Below, piece by piece: positions 38,215 through 48,314 of a stretch of DNA of 64,000 nucleotides (positions within the stretch are counted from its first letter, which is position 1; each line of letters opens with the position of its first letter). The notes under the pieces were generated by a model that ran no database searches, was not told where the DNA came from, and saw only the letters and a program-made list of their open reading frames with translations. Both the position numbers and the translations under genes were made by a program. The DNA is taken from assembly GCA_019635955.1 (NCBI GenBank), contig JAHBYL010000013.1, positions 1 to 64,000 of the forward strand, read 5' to 3'. This stretch comes from Parvibaculum sp. Its GTDB lineage: Bacteria; Pseudomonadota; Alphaproteobacteria; Parvibaculales; Parvibaculaceae.

Positions 38215-40122
38215 ATGCTTCATATCAACGATCTCACCTTCCGAATGGAGGGACGCCTCCTCCTCGACCGGGTCACCGCGGCAATTCCGCCGGGACAGCG
38301 GACGGGCTTTGTCGGCCGCAACGGGACGGGCAAATCCACCCTGCTCAAGCTCATCACCGGCGAATACGGGCCGGAAAGCGGAGGCATTTCCTATCCGAAG
38401 AGCTGGCGGATCGGCATGGTCCGGCAGGAGGTGCTGGCCGGGCCGACCTCGCTGATCGATACGGTGCTCGCCGCCGATACCGAGCGGGCCTCGCTGATGG
38501 CCGAGGCCGAGACGGCGACGGACCCGAACCGGATTGCCGAGATCCACACGCGGCTTGCCGATATGGGCGCCCATGCGGCCCCGGCCCGGGCGGCCACCAT
38601 TCTCTCCGGCCTAGGCTTCGACGAGGAAGCGCAGGCGCGGCCCTGTTCGGATTTCTCGGGCGGCTGGCGAATGCGCGTGGCGCTGGCGGGCGTGCTCTTT
38701 TCCGAGCCAGACCTTCTGCTGCTCGACGAACCGACAAACTATCTCGATCTCGAAGGCACGATCTGGCTCGAGGACTATCTGAGGAACTATCCCTATACCG
38801 TCCTCATCGTCAGCCATGACCGCGACCTGTTGAACAACGTCGCGCAGAACATCCTGCATCTCGAAAACCAGAAGCTCACTTTCTATACCGGCAATTACGA
38901 CCGCTTCGACCGGACGCGGCGCGAGAAACTGATGCTTCAGCTTTCGATGAAGAAGAAGCAGGACGACGCGCGCCGGCACATGGAAAGCTTCATCGAGCGC
39001 TTCAAGGCCAAGGCCTCCAAGGCGCGGCAGGCGCAGAGCCGCATGAAGGCGCTCGCCAAGATGCAGCCCATCGCCGATGTGCTGGAAGAGCGCGTGCTGC
39101 CCTTCCACTTCCCGGCGCCGGAAAAGCCCCTCGCCTCGCCCATTATCCGGCTCGAGCACGCAAGCGTCGGCTATGCGCCGGACAAACCGGTTCTCAGCAA
39201 TCTCGACCTTCGCATCGACCAGGACGACCGCATCGCGCTGCTCGGCGCGAATGGCAACGGCAAATCGACATTCGCGAAGCTCCTCTGCGACCGGCTGCGG
39301 GTGACCGCCGGACACAAATATGCGTCGAAGAAACTACGCATCGCCTATTTCGCGCAGCACCAGCTCGACGAACTCAATATGGGCGAGACGCCCTACGAGC
39401 ATTTCCGCGAGCTGATGCCCGATGCGACGATCGCGCAGGTGCGCGCGCGAGCCGGTTTCTATGGCTTCGGCTCGGACAAGGCGGATACGAAGGTCGAGAA
39501 ACTTTCCGGCGGCGAGAAGGCGCGCCTCCTCTTCGCCATCGCGACTTTCGACAAGCCGCACATGATCATCCTCGACGAACCGACGAACCATCTGGACGTC
39601 GATAGCCGCGAGGCTCTCGTCATGGCGATCAACGAATATGACGGCGCCTTCATTCTGATCAGCCATGACCGGCATCTGGTGGAGACCTGCGCGGACAGGC
39701 TGTGGCTCGTGGCGGACGGTTCGGTCGCGCCTTATGAGGGCGATCTCAACGATTACCGCAAATGGCTGCTCGATCCGGCGCGGCGCATAAAACCGCTTGT
39801 CGCGGAGGATGGCGAGGAGATCGACGTCGAAGCGCCGCGCGTGCAGGTGGACAAGCGCGAGGCGCGCCGCCTTGCAGCGCAGAAGCGCGAGCAGATCGCA
39901 CCGCTGAAGAAAAAGGCACAGGAAGCCGAAAAGGAAATCGCCCGGCTTCAACAGGTCGTCGCAACGCTGGATGCGAAGCTTGCCGAACCGCAGGTTGCCG
40001 GCGACCCTGCCGCCATGGCCGCAACCGCAAAGGAGCGCGCGGACACATTGAAAGCGCTTGCCGCGGCCGAGGACAAATGGCTCGAAGCAAGCGCCGCCTA
40101 TGAGACCGCGGCAGCGGATTAA
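38215..40122 (+). CDS. ABC-F family ATPase (Uup/YheS-like)
   Basis: A 635-residue soluble protein with two ABC cassettes and no membrane segments. Cassette 1: Walker [10 protein letters not shown], signature DFSGGWRMR, Walker [15 protein letters not shown]-site tRNA-interaction-type linker follows (about 245-300, rich in Lys/Arg: [20 protein letters not shown]). Cassette 2: [32 protein letters not shown] charged coiled-coil tail (about 540-635) resembles the Uup C-terminal domain. ABC-F proteins act on ribosomes in translation or antibiotic protection; the exact subtype is not decided here. Confidence 0.93.
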   Translation: MLHINDLTFRMEGRLLLDRVTAAIPPGQRTGFVGRNGTGKSTLLKLITGEYGPESGGISYPKSWRIGMVRQEVLAGPTSLIDTVLAADTERASLMAEAETATDPNRIAEIHTRLADMGAHAAPARAATILSGLGFDEEAQARPCSDFSGGWRMRVALAGVLFSEPDLLLLDEPTNYLDLEGTIWLEDYLRNYPYTVLIVSHDRDLLNNVAQNILHLENQKLTFYTGNYDRFDRTRREKLMLQLSMKKKQDDARRHMESFIERFKAKASKARQAQSRMKALAKMQPIADVLEERVLPFHFPAPEKPLASPIIRLEHASVGYAPDKPVLSNLDLRIDQDDRIALLGANGNGKSTFAKLLCDRLRVTAGHKYASKKLRIAYFAQHQLDELNMGETPYEHFRELMPDATIAQVRARAGFYGFGSDKADTKVEKLSGGEKARLLFAIATFDKPHMIILDEPTNHLDVDSREALVMAINEYDGAFILISHDRHLVETCADRLWLVADGSVAPYEGDLNDYRKWLLDPARRIKPLVAEDGEEIDVEAPRVQVDKREARRLAAQKREQIAPLKKKAQEAEKEIARLQQVVATLDAKLAEPQVAGDPAAMAATAKERADTLKALAAAEDKWLEASAAYETAAAD

Positions 40123-40165
40123 CGCCTGCCTGAAAAGCTCCGATAGAAGGAGCCAACCGTCTGGA

Positions 40166-40333
40166 CCACCCTCCCCTTGAGGGAGGGTCGAAATTTGAGA
40201 GCCTCAGCGAAGCAAATTTCGGGGAGGGGTTGCCGCCCGGCAAAGCGGCACCTCTTCACTTTACTCGCTTACCCCTCCCCGGAAAATTCGGCGCTCCGCT
40301 TGAATTTTCCGACCCTCCCTCAGGGGGAGGGTG
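40166..40333. repeat. Large inverted repeat (about 168 bp)
   Basis: The element opens with CCACCCTCCCC and closes with GGGGAGGGTGG. Each half holds its own palindrome (CCCTCCCCTTGAGGGAGGG; TTCGGCGCTCCGCTTGAA), and the inner GGGGAGGGGT / ACCCCTCCCC also pair. It belongs to the class of G/C-tract palindromes scattered between genes in Alphaproteobacteria and differs from the other repeats in this window. It fills the gap between the convergent ABC-F and MBL genes. Confidence 0.85.
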
Positions 40334-40369
40334 GAACTCAAACAGAGCGCGTCCTTGCCGGATGCCTTG

Positions 40370-41299
40370 CTAATCCGCCGCGAGCGAGAAACTTTCCGTC
40401 AGCTTTCCCGCCTCGACCAACTGTCCGACGATCTCGCCGTCATGCCCGGGCACGATGGCGATTTCGGGCTCGGCCTCGCTCAGCGCATGAAGAGCGGCGA
40501 GCTGGCCGAACACGGCCTTGCGGTCCTCCTTCAGGAAGAACTGCGTGACGAGGCGGGCGCGCTGGCGCTGCGTCAGGATGTTGCGGTATTGCCAGGCGAC
40601 GTCGCCGACGAAGAGATATTCGGAATAGTCCTTCAACTGGACATAGACCATCTGGCTGCCCGGCGTATGGCCCGGCGCGGCGATGAGAGCGACGCCCGGC
40701 GCGATCACCGTGAAGCCGTCATAGGTGAGCGGCTCGAAACCGTCGAGCACGCCTTCCTCGAAGCGGGCGGGCAGACTCCGCGCCGGCTGTGAGAGTTGCC
40801 TGTCCGTCAGCCGCGTTTGCGGCAGGATCGCGGCGAGATTCGGATGCACCGTGAGCCCACCGATATGATCCATATGCTCATGGGTGATGACGATGAGAGA
40901 GGCTTCCTCCATCGCCTTGTTCATCCGCGCAAAGGCCTCATCGTCAAAGGCGACGAGATTCTCTCCGCCCAATTCGGCATCGAGCGCGGTGTCGATAATG
41001 ATGCTCTTGTCGGGATAGACGAGCCTGAAGCTGTAGACAGGCATTTCGCGGCTCGCCCATCCGTCGCCCGCGACGATGGCAGTCGCCGGGAAGCTGAAGG
41101 CGGCGACACGTTCCATCTCGATGCGCTCCGGCCGGTCGCCGGGCGTTGCGCCGATGGCGCGCCTGACGTCGCGAATGTCAAAAGCATATTCCGCGTCGGA
41201 CGGCATGGAGCTTTCGACGATGAACCAGTAATAGGCCGCACCCGCAACTGCGAACAGGACGGCAAAGACGCCAAGCGTCACCTTCAGCCATTTCGGCAT
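40370..41299 (-). CDS. Membrane-anchored MBL-fold metallohydrolase
   Basis: A 309-residue protein with an N-terminal membrane helix (about 6-28) and a metallo-beta-lactamase fold. The metal motif HEHMDH is at residues 140-145 in VITHEHMDHIGGL, with later ligands in APGHTPGSQMVYV and LFVGDVAWQ. GGGGAGGGG lies just before the ATG. The substrate cannot be told; the family includes lactonases and hydrolases. Confidence 0.88.
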   Translation of the reverse strand: MPKWLKVTLGVFAVLFAVAGAAYYWFIVESSMPSDAEYAFDIRDVRRAIGATPGDRPERIEMERVAAFSFPATAIVAGDGWASREMPVYSFRLVYPDKSIIIDTALDAELGGENLVAFDDEAFARMNKAMEEASLIVITHEHMDHIGGLTVHPNLAAILPQTRLTDRQLSQPARSLPARFEEGVLDGFEPLTYDGFTVIAPGVALIAAPGHTPGSQMVYVQLKDYSEYLFVGDVAWQYRNILTQRQRARLVTQFFLKEDRKAVFGQLAALHALSEAEPEIAIVPGHDGEIVGQLVEAGKLTESFSLAAD

Positions 41300-41399
41300 T
41301 TATCCCCTCCCCCGTGAAACCGGCCCATCATGCGCCATGCACAACGGCACAATCAATCCGTCAGGGATGAATAGCGGTACGGCCGGTTTCGTATGGCCG

Positions 41400-41849
41400 T
41401 CACGCCTTCTTCTCCCATTTGCCCCGTTCGTCCTGCTGCCAATAGGTCGCGTCATGGCCCTCGGCCTTGAGCCGCTTCCAGTGCTCGCGCGCGGCGCCAA
41501 GCGCCGTCTCGTCGCGCCCGTCGAACATGAGGACGCAGCGCTCATAAGGCGTGAGATCGCCGGGCTCGGCGCCATCGACAAGGAAGAGGACGTTGGCGCC
41601 GTTCGGGTTCTCATCCTCGACCGTCAGGAAGATGGGTTCGAGCTCGGGCGGACCGTCGCTCCTTGTGCCATGCGGCAGGAAGCTGTCGTCGCTATAGGTC
41701 CAGAGGAGCGAATTGACCGCCTCCAGCCGCTCGGGCCCGCCGGCGCGCAGGATGGCGCGCCAGCCGCGCTCAAGCGACCGCTCGAGAAGCTGCGGCAGCA
41801 CCTTCTCAAGCGGTGCATTCTGCAGGTGATAGAACAGGACTTCCGTCAC
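41400..41849 (-). CDS. holC: DNA polymerase III subunit chi
   Basis: A 149-residue member of the HolC family, which links the clamp loader to SSB. Visible blocks are EVLFYHLQNAPLEKVLPQLLE, RGWRAIL, LWTYSDDSFLPHG and VLFLVDGAEP, and the helix ERCVLMFDGRDETALGAAR. It starts at GTG 41849, 9 bp after the pepA stop, the standard alphaproteobacterial pepA-holC pair. Confidence 0.93.
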   Translation of the reverse strand: MTEVLFYHLQNAPLEKVLPQLLERSLERGWRAILRAGGPERLEAVNSLLWTYSDDSFLPHGTRSDGPPELEPIFLTVEDENPNGANVLFLVDGAEPGDLTPYERCVLMFDGRDETALGAAREHWKRLKAEGHDATYWQQDERGKWEKKA

Positions 41850-41858
41850 CCCTTACCT

Positions 41859-43352
41859 TCACTTTTCGTAATGGTCGGCGACGAGCCTGTTGAGCAAGCG
41901 CACACCCCAGCCCGAGCCCCAACTCTGGTTGGTCGCGGTCTGCGGCGAGGCCATGGCGGTGCCCGCGATGTCGAGATGCGCCCAGGGGAGCTTGTTCACG
42001 AAACGCTGCAGGAACTGCGCTGCCGTGATCGAGCCGCCATCGCGGCCGCCGACATTCTTCATGTCGGCAAAACGCGAGTTGATCATCTTGTCGTAGGCGG
42101 CACCCATGGGCATGCGCCAGACCTTCTCGCCTTCGGCCTCGCCCACTTCCGCCAGTTGCTTCGACAGCTTGTCGTCGTTCGAGAAGAGGCCCGCATATTC
42201 CTTGCCGAGTGCGATCATGATCGCGCCGGTCAAGGTTGCGAGGTCGATCATGAATTTCGGCTTGAACCGGTCCTGCGTGTACCAGAGCGCATCGGCGAGC
42301 ACGAGGCGGCCTTCTGCGTCGGTGTTGATGATCTCGATGGTCTGGCCGGACATGGAGGTCACAATGTCGCCCGGGCGCTGCGCCTTGCCGTCCGGCATGT
42401 TCTCGACGAGGCCGATGACGCCGATCGCGTTCACCTTCGCCTTGCGCGCGGCAAGCGTGTGCATGAGGCCGGTGACGCAGGCCGCACCGCCCATGTCGCC
42501 CTTCATGTCTTCCATGCCGGCGCCAGGCTTCAGCGAGATGCCGCCGGTATCGAAGCAGACGCCCTTGCCCACAAAGGCGACCGGTTTTTCGCCCTGCTTG
42601 CCGCCCATCCAGCGCATGACGACGAGCTGGCTTTCATGCTGGCTGCCATAGCCGACCCCGAGCAGCGAGCCCATGCCGAGCTTCTTCATCGCCGCTTCGC
42701 CCAGCACCTCGACCTTCACGCCGAGCTTCGAGAGCGCCCTCGCACGCTTTGCAAACTCGCCGGGAAAGAGAACGTTCGGCGGCTCGTTGACAAGATCGCG
42801 GGCGAGGAACATGCCATCGGCGACCTTGGCCAGGGTTCCGTAATCCTTGCGGGCGGCCGCCACGGCACGCGACATGACGGTGAGGGATTTCAGTTCCGAC
42901 TTCTTGTCGTCATCCTTCTTCTTCGTCTTGTACTTGTCGAAGCGGTAGGAGCGGAGCTTTGCGCCGAAGGCGACGCGGGCCGCCGCTTCCGCCGCCGGCA
43001 GTTTCGGACCGGATATGCCGTCGAGCACGATCGAGAGCGAGGTTTCCTTCGCCTTTTCGATGCGTCCGACCAGCTCACCGCCAACTTTCTCGAGGCCTGC
43101 CGCCGATACGTCCGCTGTTTTGCCAAGACCGGCGAGCAGCACGCGACCTGCGCTCACGCCTTGCGGGCCGACAAGCTCGAGTACCGAACCGGCCTTGCCT
43201 GTGAAGCTCGCTGCCTTCATCGCCCGTTTGAGGGCGCCGCCCAGCTTGCCGTCGAGATCGGCCGCGACGCCGCGCAGCGACGCGCCTTCGGTGACCAGCA
43301 CCGCGAGAGCGCCGGGCTTCGCAAGCGAGATGTCGGCAAAAGCAATATTCAT
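41859..43352 (-). CDS. pepA: Leucyl aminopeptidase (M17)
   Basis: A hexameric dizinc cytosolic aminopeptidase of 497 residues. The N-terminal domain starts [16 protein letters not shown]; the catalytic C-terminal domain carries [28 protein letters not shown] and the M17 signature [21 protein letters not shown] precedes the ATG at 43352. It is followed by holC and is divergent from lptF. Confidence 0.96.
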   Translation of the reverse strand: MNIAFADISLAKPGALAVLVTEGASLRGVAADLDGKLGGALKRAMKAASFTGKAGSVLELVGPQGVSAGRVLLAGLGKTADVSAAGLEKVGGELVGRIEKAKETSLSIVLDGISGPKLPAAEAAARVAFGAKLRSYRFDKYKTKKKDDDKKSELKSLTVMSRAVAAARKDYGTLAKVADGMFLARDLVNEPPNVLFPGEFAKRARALSKLGVKVEVLGEAAMKKLGMGSLLGVGYGSQHESQLVVMRWMGGKQGEKPVAFVGKGVCFDTGGISLKPGAGMEDMKGDMGGAACVTGLMHTLAARKAKVNAIGVIGLVENMPDGKAQRPGDIVTSMSGQTIEIINTDAEGRLVLADALWYTQDRFKPKFMIDLATLTGAIMIALGKEYAGLFSNDDKLSKQLAEVGEAEGEKVWRMPMGAAYDKMINSRFADMKNVGGRDGGSITAAQFLQRFVNKLPWAHLDIAGTAMASPQTATNQSWGSGWGVRLLNRLVADHYEK

Positions 43353-43627
43353 TTCAGGGCCTCTCCTGTTGGTTCCCGGCACGAGGACCGGGCATTTATC
43401 CTTTGGCGGGCGCCACGGGACGAAGGCGCCGAGCCTTTCCCCGCGCGGCAAAATGGGATAACCATTGGCCGCAGCGCCTCGGGAATCCGTTGCGTATCCT
43501 AACCCAATCGGCGTCAGGGGAAAGCCGCCGATCAAGGAGGCCGCCGCAAGGCAGACCGCCTGCCGCAAAGGGAGGCAGCCGGTCCGCGATGGCACCCACC
43601 GGCCGCAGCGGCGAGGAAAGCGAGTTC

Positions 43628-44791
43628 ATGCCCACAAGCCTGTCCAGATATCTGTTTCTGCAGACACTGGGACCGTTTCTCATCGCGAGCTTCGTGCTGA
43701 CCGGCATCATCTGGCTGACCCAGGCGTTGCGGATGCTGGACGTCCTGATCACCCAGGGGCAGACACTTCTGACCTTTTTCGAGCTGACCGCACTTGCCCT
43801 GCCCAGCACGCTGATGGTGGTTCTGCCCGTCTCGCTCTTCTGCGCGGTTCTCTATGCCCTGCACAAGCTCATCGGCGACAGCGAGATCGTGGTGATGTTC
43901 TCCGCCGGGATGAGCCGGGCACGCGTCGCCATGCCGATTGCGGCCGTCGCCGTTCTGGCCTCGCTGCTCATTCTTTCATTCTCCATTTATGTGGCGCCCG
44001 CGGGTCTGCGCGAATTGCGGACACGGCTTTTCGAAATTCGCGGCGATGTCGCGACGGCGATGATCCGCGAGGGCACGTTCAGCAATCCGGCGCCGGGGCT
44101 CACTGTCTATGTGCGCGAGCGCGACAGCGACGGCACCACGCGCGGCATTCTCGTGCATGACGGGCGCAACCCGCAGGAACCTATTACCTATATGGCGGAA
44201 ACGGGCAGCCTGCTCGACAGGGGCGACGGGCTGCTCTTCGTCATGTTCAACGGCAGCATCCAGCGCATCTCGCGCCAGGGCAGCGCGACGAGCCCGGCCA
44301 CCGTTCTCTATTTCGACAAGTACACCTACGATCTTTCGCAATATATGAGCGACCGGCCGGAGCTCTCGTTTGAAAGCCGCGAGCGGTATTTTCACGAACT
44401 CCTCAATCCGGCTCCGGGCGACGAATATGCACAGCGCAACCGCATGAAGCTCCGCGCCAATGCGCATGAAAGGATCGTGGAAGGCCTTTACCCGGTGGCC
44501 TTGACGCTTATTGCGCTGGCCGCGCTTCTGCCCGCCCCTTTCAGCCGTCGCGGATATGCCTCGCGCGTGGCGATTGCCGCCGGCGTGGCGCTCGCCATCC
44601 GCGTTACCGGCCTCGCGGTTACAAATGCCGCCGAGCAGAATCTCCGCCTCATTCCATTGATGTATTTCATACCCATGGCCGTGGGCGGCGCATCCATTGC
44701 GATTATCGGCGGCGCCCGGCCGGAAGCGATGTGGCATTCCGCCAAGCGTGCGGTGCTCGGCCGCCTCGGCAAGGAAGGGGTCGCGCAATGA
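43628..44791 (+). CDS. lptF: LPS export system permease LptF
   Basis: Inner-membrane permease of the LptB2FGC transporter that extracts LPS. The 387-residue protein has three N-terminal and three C-terminal membrane helices around a periplasmic beta-jellyroll domain (about 120-270). It begins MPTSLSRYLFLQTLGPFLI and contains ALALPSTLMVVLPVSLFCAVLYAL (in part). The ATG at 43628 was chosen for the family-type N-terminus. Its stop overlaps lptG by 4 bp (ATGA). Confidence 0.94.
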   Translation: MPTSLSRYLFLQTLGPFLIASFVLTGIIWLTQALRMLDVLITQGQTLLTFFELTALALPSTLMVVLPVSLFCAVLYALHKLIGDSEIVVMFSAGMSRARVAMPIAAVAVLASLLILSFSIYVAPAGLRELRTRLFEIRGDVATAMIREGTFSNPAPGLTVYVRERDSDGTTRGILVHDGRNPQEPITYMAETGSLLDRGDGLLFVMFNGSIQRISRQGSATSPATVLYFDKYTYDLSQYMSDRPELSFESRERYFHELLNPAPGDEYAQRNRMKLRANAHERIVEGLYPVALTLIALAALLPAPFSRRGYASRVAIAAGVALAIRVTGLAVTNAAEQNLRLIPLMYFIPMAVGGASIAIIGGARPEAMWHSAKRAVLGRLGKEGVAQ

Positions 44792-45882
44792 ACCTTTCCT
44801 GGACGCTGTCGCGCTATCTCGCAAGGCAGTTCTTTGCGGTGGTGCTCATCACCTTCGGCATCTTTGTCGCGCTTATTTTCATTCTGGAGCTGGTGGAGTT
44901 GCTCCGCCGCGGCAGCGGCAAGCCGGGTGTGACATTCGACCTTCTCGCTCTGATGGCGCTCATGGAGGTCCCCCGGACGGGGGCCCGGACATTGCCCTTT
45001 GCGGTTCTTTTCGGCGGCATGGCCGCTTTTCTTCGGCTTAGCCGCAACAATGAGCTCGTCGTCGCGCGCGCCGCCGGCGTGTCGGTCTGGCAATTCATTG
45101 CGCCCGCTCTGGCCGTCGCCTTCATTGCCGGCTCGTTCGTGGTGACGGTCTACAACCCCGTCGCCGCGACGCTCACCACTCGCTACGGGCAACTCGAGAC
45201 GCGGTATCTCGAGCAGCGCACCAGTTTCGTCACCGTGTCGGCGAATGGACTGTGGTTGCGCCAAGCCGATCCGAACGGACAATCGGTCGTCCATGCCCAG
45301 CGGCTCGACGGCACGGGCTTCTCGCTCACGGGCGTGACAATCTACCTCTATGGCCTGGAGAATGATTTCATAGGCCGTATCGACGGGGCAACGGCCACGC
45401 TTCACCCCGGCTACTGGGAGCTGACAGATGTCTGGGTCACGATGATCGACGACCAGCCGAGGCGGTTCGATACCTACCGGCAGGAAACATCGCTGACCGA
45501 AAGGCAGATCGAGGAAAGTTTCGCCCGCGAGGAAACGATATCGTTCTGGGAACTGCCTCAATTCATCACCACGGCGGAAGCGGCGGGTTTTTCCGCCCGG
45601 CGGTACAACATCTATTTCCACCAGATTCTCGCCACGCCCGCCCTGCTCTGCACCATGGTCCTGGTGGCGGCGGTCTTCTCGCTGCGCGTGACCCGGATGG
45701 GAGGGGTGCTCACCATGATCATCGGGGGGATAGCGGCAGGTTTCCTCGTCTACTTCCTGGGAAACCTGTCTATTGCGCTCGGGCTTTCGGGCATCCTGCC
45801 ACCCCCCCTTGCTGCCTGGGCTCCGTCCATCGTGGTCATGCTTTTAGGTCTTGCGGTTCTCTTTCACCTCGAAGACGGTTAG
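44788..45882 (+). CDS. lptG: LPS export system permease LptG
   Basis: Partner permease of LptF in LPS transport. The 364-residue protein has the same 3+3 helix layout; MNLSWTLSRYLARQFFAVVL starts it and the C-terminal helices include FLVYFLGNLSIALGLSGILPP (in part). The start codon overlaps the lptF stop, so the two are translationally coupled. lptD follows about 100 bp later. Confidence 0.94.
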   Translation: MNLSWTLSRYLARQFFAVVLITFGIFVALIFILELVELLRRGSGKPGVTFDLLALMALMEVPRTGARTLPFAVLFGGMAAFLRLSRNNELVVARAAGVSVWQFIAPALAVAFIAGSFVVTVYNPVAATLTTRYGQLETRYLEQRTSFVTVSANGLWLRQADPNGQSVVHAQRLDGTGFSLTGVTIYLYGLENDFIGRIDGATATLHPGYWELTDVWVTMIDDQPRRFDTYRQETSLTERQIEESFAREETISFWELPQFITTAEAAGFSARRYNIYFHQILATPALLCTMVLVAAVFSLRVTRMGGVLTMIIGGIAAGFLVYFLGNLSIALGLSGILPPPLAAWAPSIVVMLLGLAVLFHLEDG

Positions 45883-45982
45883 AAATCGATCTTCCGCCTG
45901 CCGGGGCAGGCGATTCTCAGTGGTTTTAGCCGGGGGGCGGACGAAGGTGGTCCAAGGGGTCATGAGGGGTTCAAGGGGCAGA

Positions 45983-48169
45983 ATGCGGCGCATTTTACCG
46001 GCAGCCGCACTGGCGCTGATGGCGGTCCTTGCCCTTCCGGCGGCTGCCCAGAACACCCCTCCCCGGCAGGCTGCCTTTCCCGAATCCGGCGAAGTGCTGA
46101 TGCAGGCCGACGAGCTCACCTATGACCGCGAAACCAGGGTGGTGACGGCTTCCGGCAATGTGGAGCTGGCCTATGGAGAGCGGGTCCTGCTGGCCGACCG
46201 CGTGACCTATGACGAGAAGACGGGCGTCGTGAAGGCGGATGGCAATGTGTCGCTGCTCGACCCGCAAGGCGATGTCGCCTTTGCCGACCAGGTCGTGCTG
46301 CGCAATGAAATGCGCGACGGCGTGATCGACACGCTGCGCGTGCTGCTTTCCGACAATTCGCGCATGGCTGGCTCGAGCGTGGTGCGCAGCGGCGGCAACA
46401 TGACGACGCTTCACCGCGGCGTGTACAGCGCCTGCGACATCTGCGAGGAGAAGGGGCAGACAAAGCCGCTCTGGCAGATCAAGGCGTTCCGCGTCATCCA
46501 CAATCAGGAAGAAAAGCGGATCATCTACGAAGACGCCTTTATCGAATTCTTCGGCGTGCCCGTCCTCTACGTCCCCTACTTTTCGCAACCCGATCCGACC
46601 GTCAAGCGGCAGTCCGGGTTTCTCACACCGAAGATTTCGAGCTCGACGGAACTCGGACAGCAGGTCGAAATTCCGTATTACTGGGCGATCAGCCCGGACA
46701 AGGACGTGACGCTTATTCCCCGTTTCACCACAAAGGAAGGCGTCGTCTATCAGGGCGAGTACCGGCAGCGTGTCGAGAACGGGCAATTTCAGATGTTCGG
46801 CACAGGCACATGGCCGGAGACGCAGACGCCTGGAACACCCGCAGACGACAATTTCCGAGGCAGCCTTTTCGGCGATGGACGCTTCCGCATCGATGAGAAC
46901 TGGAGCTGGGGCTTCCGGACCCAGTTGACGACCGACGACACCTATCTCCGGAAATACGGTCTCTCAGACGCCACCGACCTCACAAACAACATAAACGCCA
47001 CCTATGCCAAGGGGCGGAACAGCTTTACGGCGGATGCCTATTACTTCCAGGGACTGCTCGCGACGGACAATTCCGACACGACACCGTGGGTCGCCCCGAT
47101 CCTGCAGTACAACTACTCCTATCCCGAACAGATATTCGGCGGACGGGTGGGCTTTTCCGCGAACGCCATGGTTCTCGAACGAGAGGTCGGCGCAAAATCA
47201 CGCCGCATCTCGAGCATGGTCAGCTGGGACAGGCGCGAAACCACGAAGGACGGGTTCGTGCTGCGCTATTTCGCGAGCCTGCGCGGGGACGTCTACTCCG
47301 TCGAGGATGTGCCCAATCCCGCCCTGCCCGGCACGGACTTCGAAAGTTCGACCATCACACGCGGTCTACCGACCGCTGGTGTCGAGTGGAGCTATCCGCT
47401 GCTCCGCGCCGATGGCGGCACGCGGCATGTGGTCGAACCGATCGTCCAGCTGATCTATTCGCCGAATGTCGGCAACACGGTAGAGATTCCCAACGAGGAT
47501 TCGCTCAGCTTCGAGTTCGACGACACGAACCTGTTTTCGGAGGACCGCTTCGCGGGCCTCGATCAGTGGGAGACCGGCGCGCGGGCAAATGCCGGCGTCC
47601 GCTACTCCCTGTTCATGGCTAACGGCGGACAGGCCAGCGCCCTGCTCGGCCAGAGCTTCCGCCTGGACGACAATCCGAGCCTTTCTCAGGCGACGGGATT
47701 GCGGGATGAATCGTCGGACTATGTCGGCCGGATTATGGTGTCCCCGAACAAGGACTACATGGCCGTCTATCGTTTCCGCCTCGATGATGAGCGCTACAAG
47801 ATTCGCCGGAACGAAGTGTCTCTGATGGGCCGTGAAGGCCCCGTCATGGCGGAACTCGGCTACGCGTATTTCGCCGCAGACCAGACTCTCGCCCTCCAGT
47901 CGCGCGAGGAAATCTATGCGGGAAGCGTCGTCAAACTCGACGAGTATTGGCGCGTATTCGGCCAGGTGAGGCGCGACCTGGCGAATAATCGCTCCGTCGC
48001 AAACCGCCTCGGCATCGGTTATGAGGACGAGTGCATCAATGTGTCGCTAGGCTATTCGCAGTCCTTCTACAGGGACCGCGACCTCGAGCCTGACCGGAGC
48101 ATCGTCTTCCAGATCACCTTGAAAACACTGGGTTCGGCCAGTGCCACGGGGTCTCTCGATTCGAACTGA
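45983..48169 (+). CDS. lptD: LPS assembly outer-membrane protein LptD
   Basis: Outer-membrane beta-barrel that inserts LPS into the outer leaflet with LptE. The 728-residue protein has a signal peptide (MRRILPAAALALMAVLALPA and following AAQ), an OstA/LptA-like periplasmic jellyroll (about 35-230: ADELTYDRETRVVTASGNVELAYG in part) and a large C-terminal barrel. The start at 45983 follows AAGGGG at 4 bp; ATG 45962 is an alternative seven codons longer. It stands between lptFG and surA, as in many Alphaproteobacteria. Confidence 0.94.
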   Translation: MRRILPAAALALMAVLALPAAAQNTPPRQAAFPESGEVLMQADELTYDRETRVVTASGNVELAYGERVLLADRVTYDEKTGVVKADGNVSLLDPQGDVAFADQVVLRNEMRDGVIDTLRVLLSDNSRMAGSSVVRSGGNMTTLHRGVYSACDICEEKGQTKPLWQIKAFRVIHNQEEKRIIYEDAFIEFFGVPVLYVPYFSQPDPTVKRQSGFLTPKISSSTELGQQVEIPYYWAISPDKDVTLIPRFTTKEGVVYQGEYRQRVENGQFQMFGTGTWPETQTPGTPADDNFRGSLFGDGRFRIDENWSWGFRTQLTTDDTYLRKYGLSDATDLTNNINATYAKGRNSFTADAYYFQGLLATDNSDTTPWVAPILQYNYSYPEQIFGGRVGFSANAMVLEREVGAKSRRISSMVSWDRRETTKDGFVLRYFASLRGDVYSVEDVPNPALPGTDFESSTITRGLPTAGVEWSYPLLRADGGTRHVVEPIVQLIYSPNVGNTVEIPNEDSLSFEFDDTNLFSEDRFAGLDQWETGARANAGVRYSLFMANGGQASALLGQSFRLDDNPSLSQATGLRDESSDYVGRIMVSPNKDYMAVYRFRLDDERYKIRRNEVSLMGREGPVMAELGYAYFAADQTLALQSREEIYAGSVVKLDEYWRVFGQVRRDLANNRSVANRLGIGYEDECINVSLGYSQSFYRDRDLEPDRSIVFQITLKTLGSASATGSLDSN

Positions 48170-48314
48170 TCCCCCTGTGGCAATGCACGCTAACCTACCG
48201 AAAAGAGCGGATTTTCGCTGTTCTCGCCGGTTGATTGGCCTCATGTTTCAAGTATTCTGTCGGCGCGATGGCACCGGCAAGCGGAGGGCTCTTCGCCCTG
48301 ACAAGAAAGACGCG

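Noticed and set aside
41337-43502. 721-codon frame on the plus strand across holC and pepA
   Set aside because: It is antisense to two genes with clear catalytic motifs. Its sequence is His/Arg-rich shadow coding.
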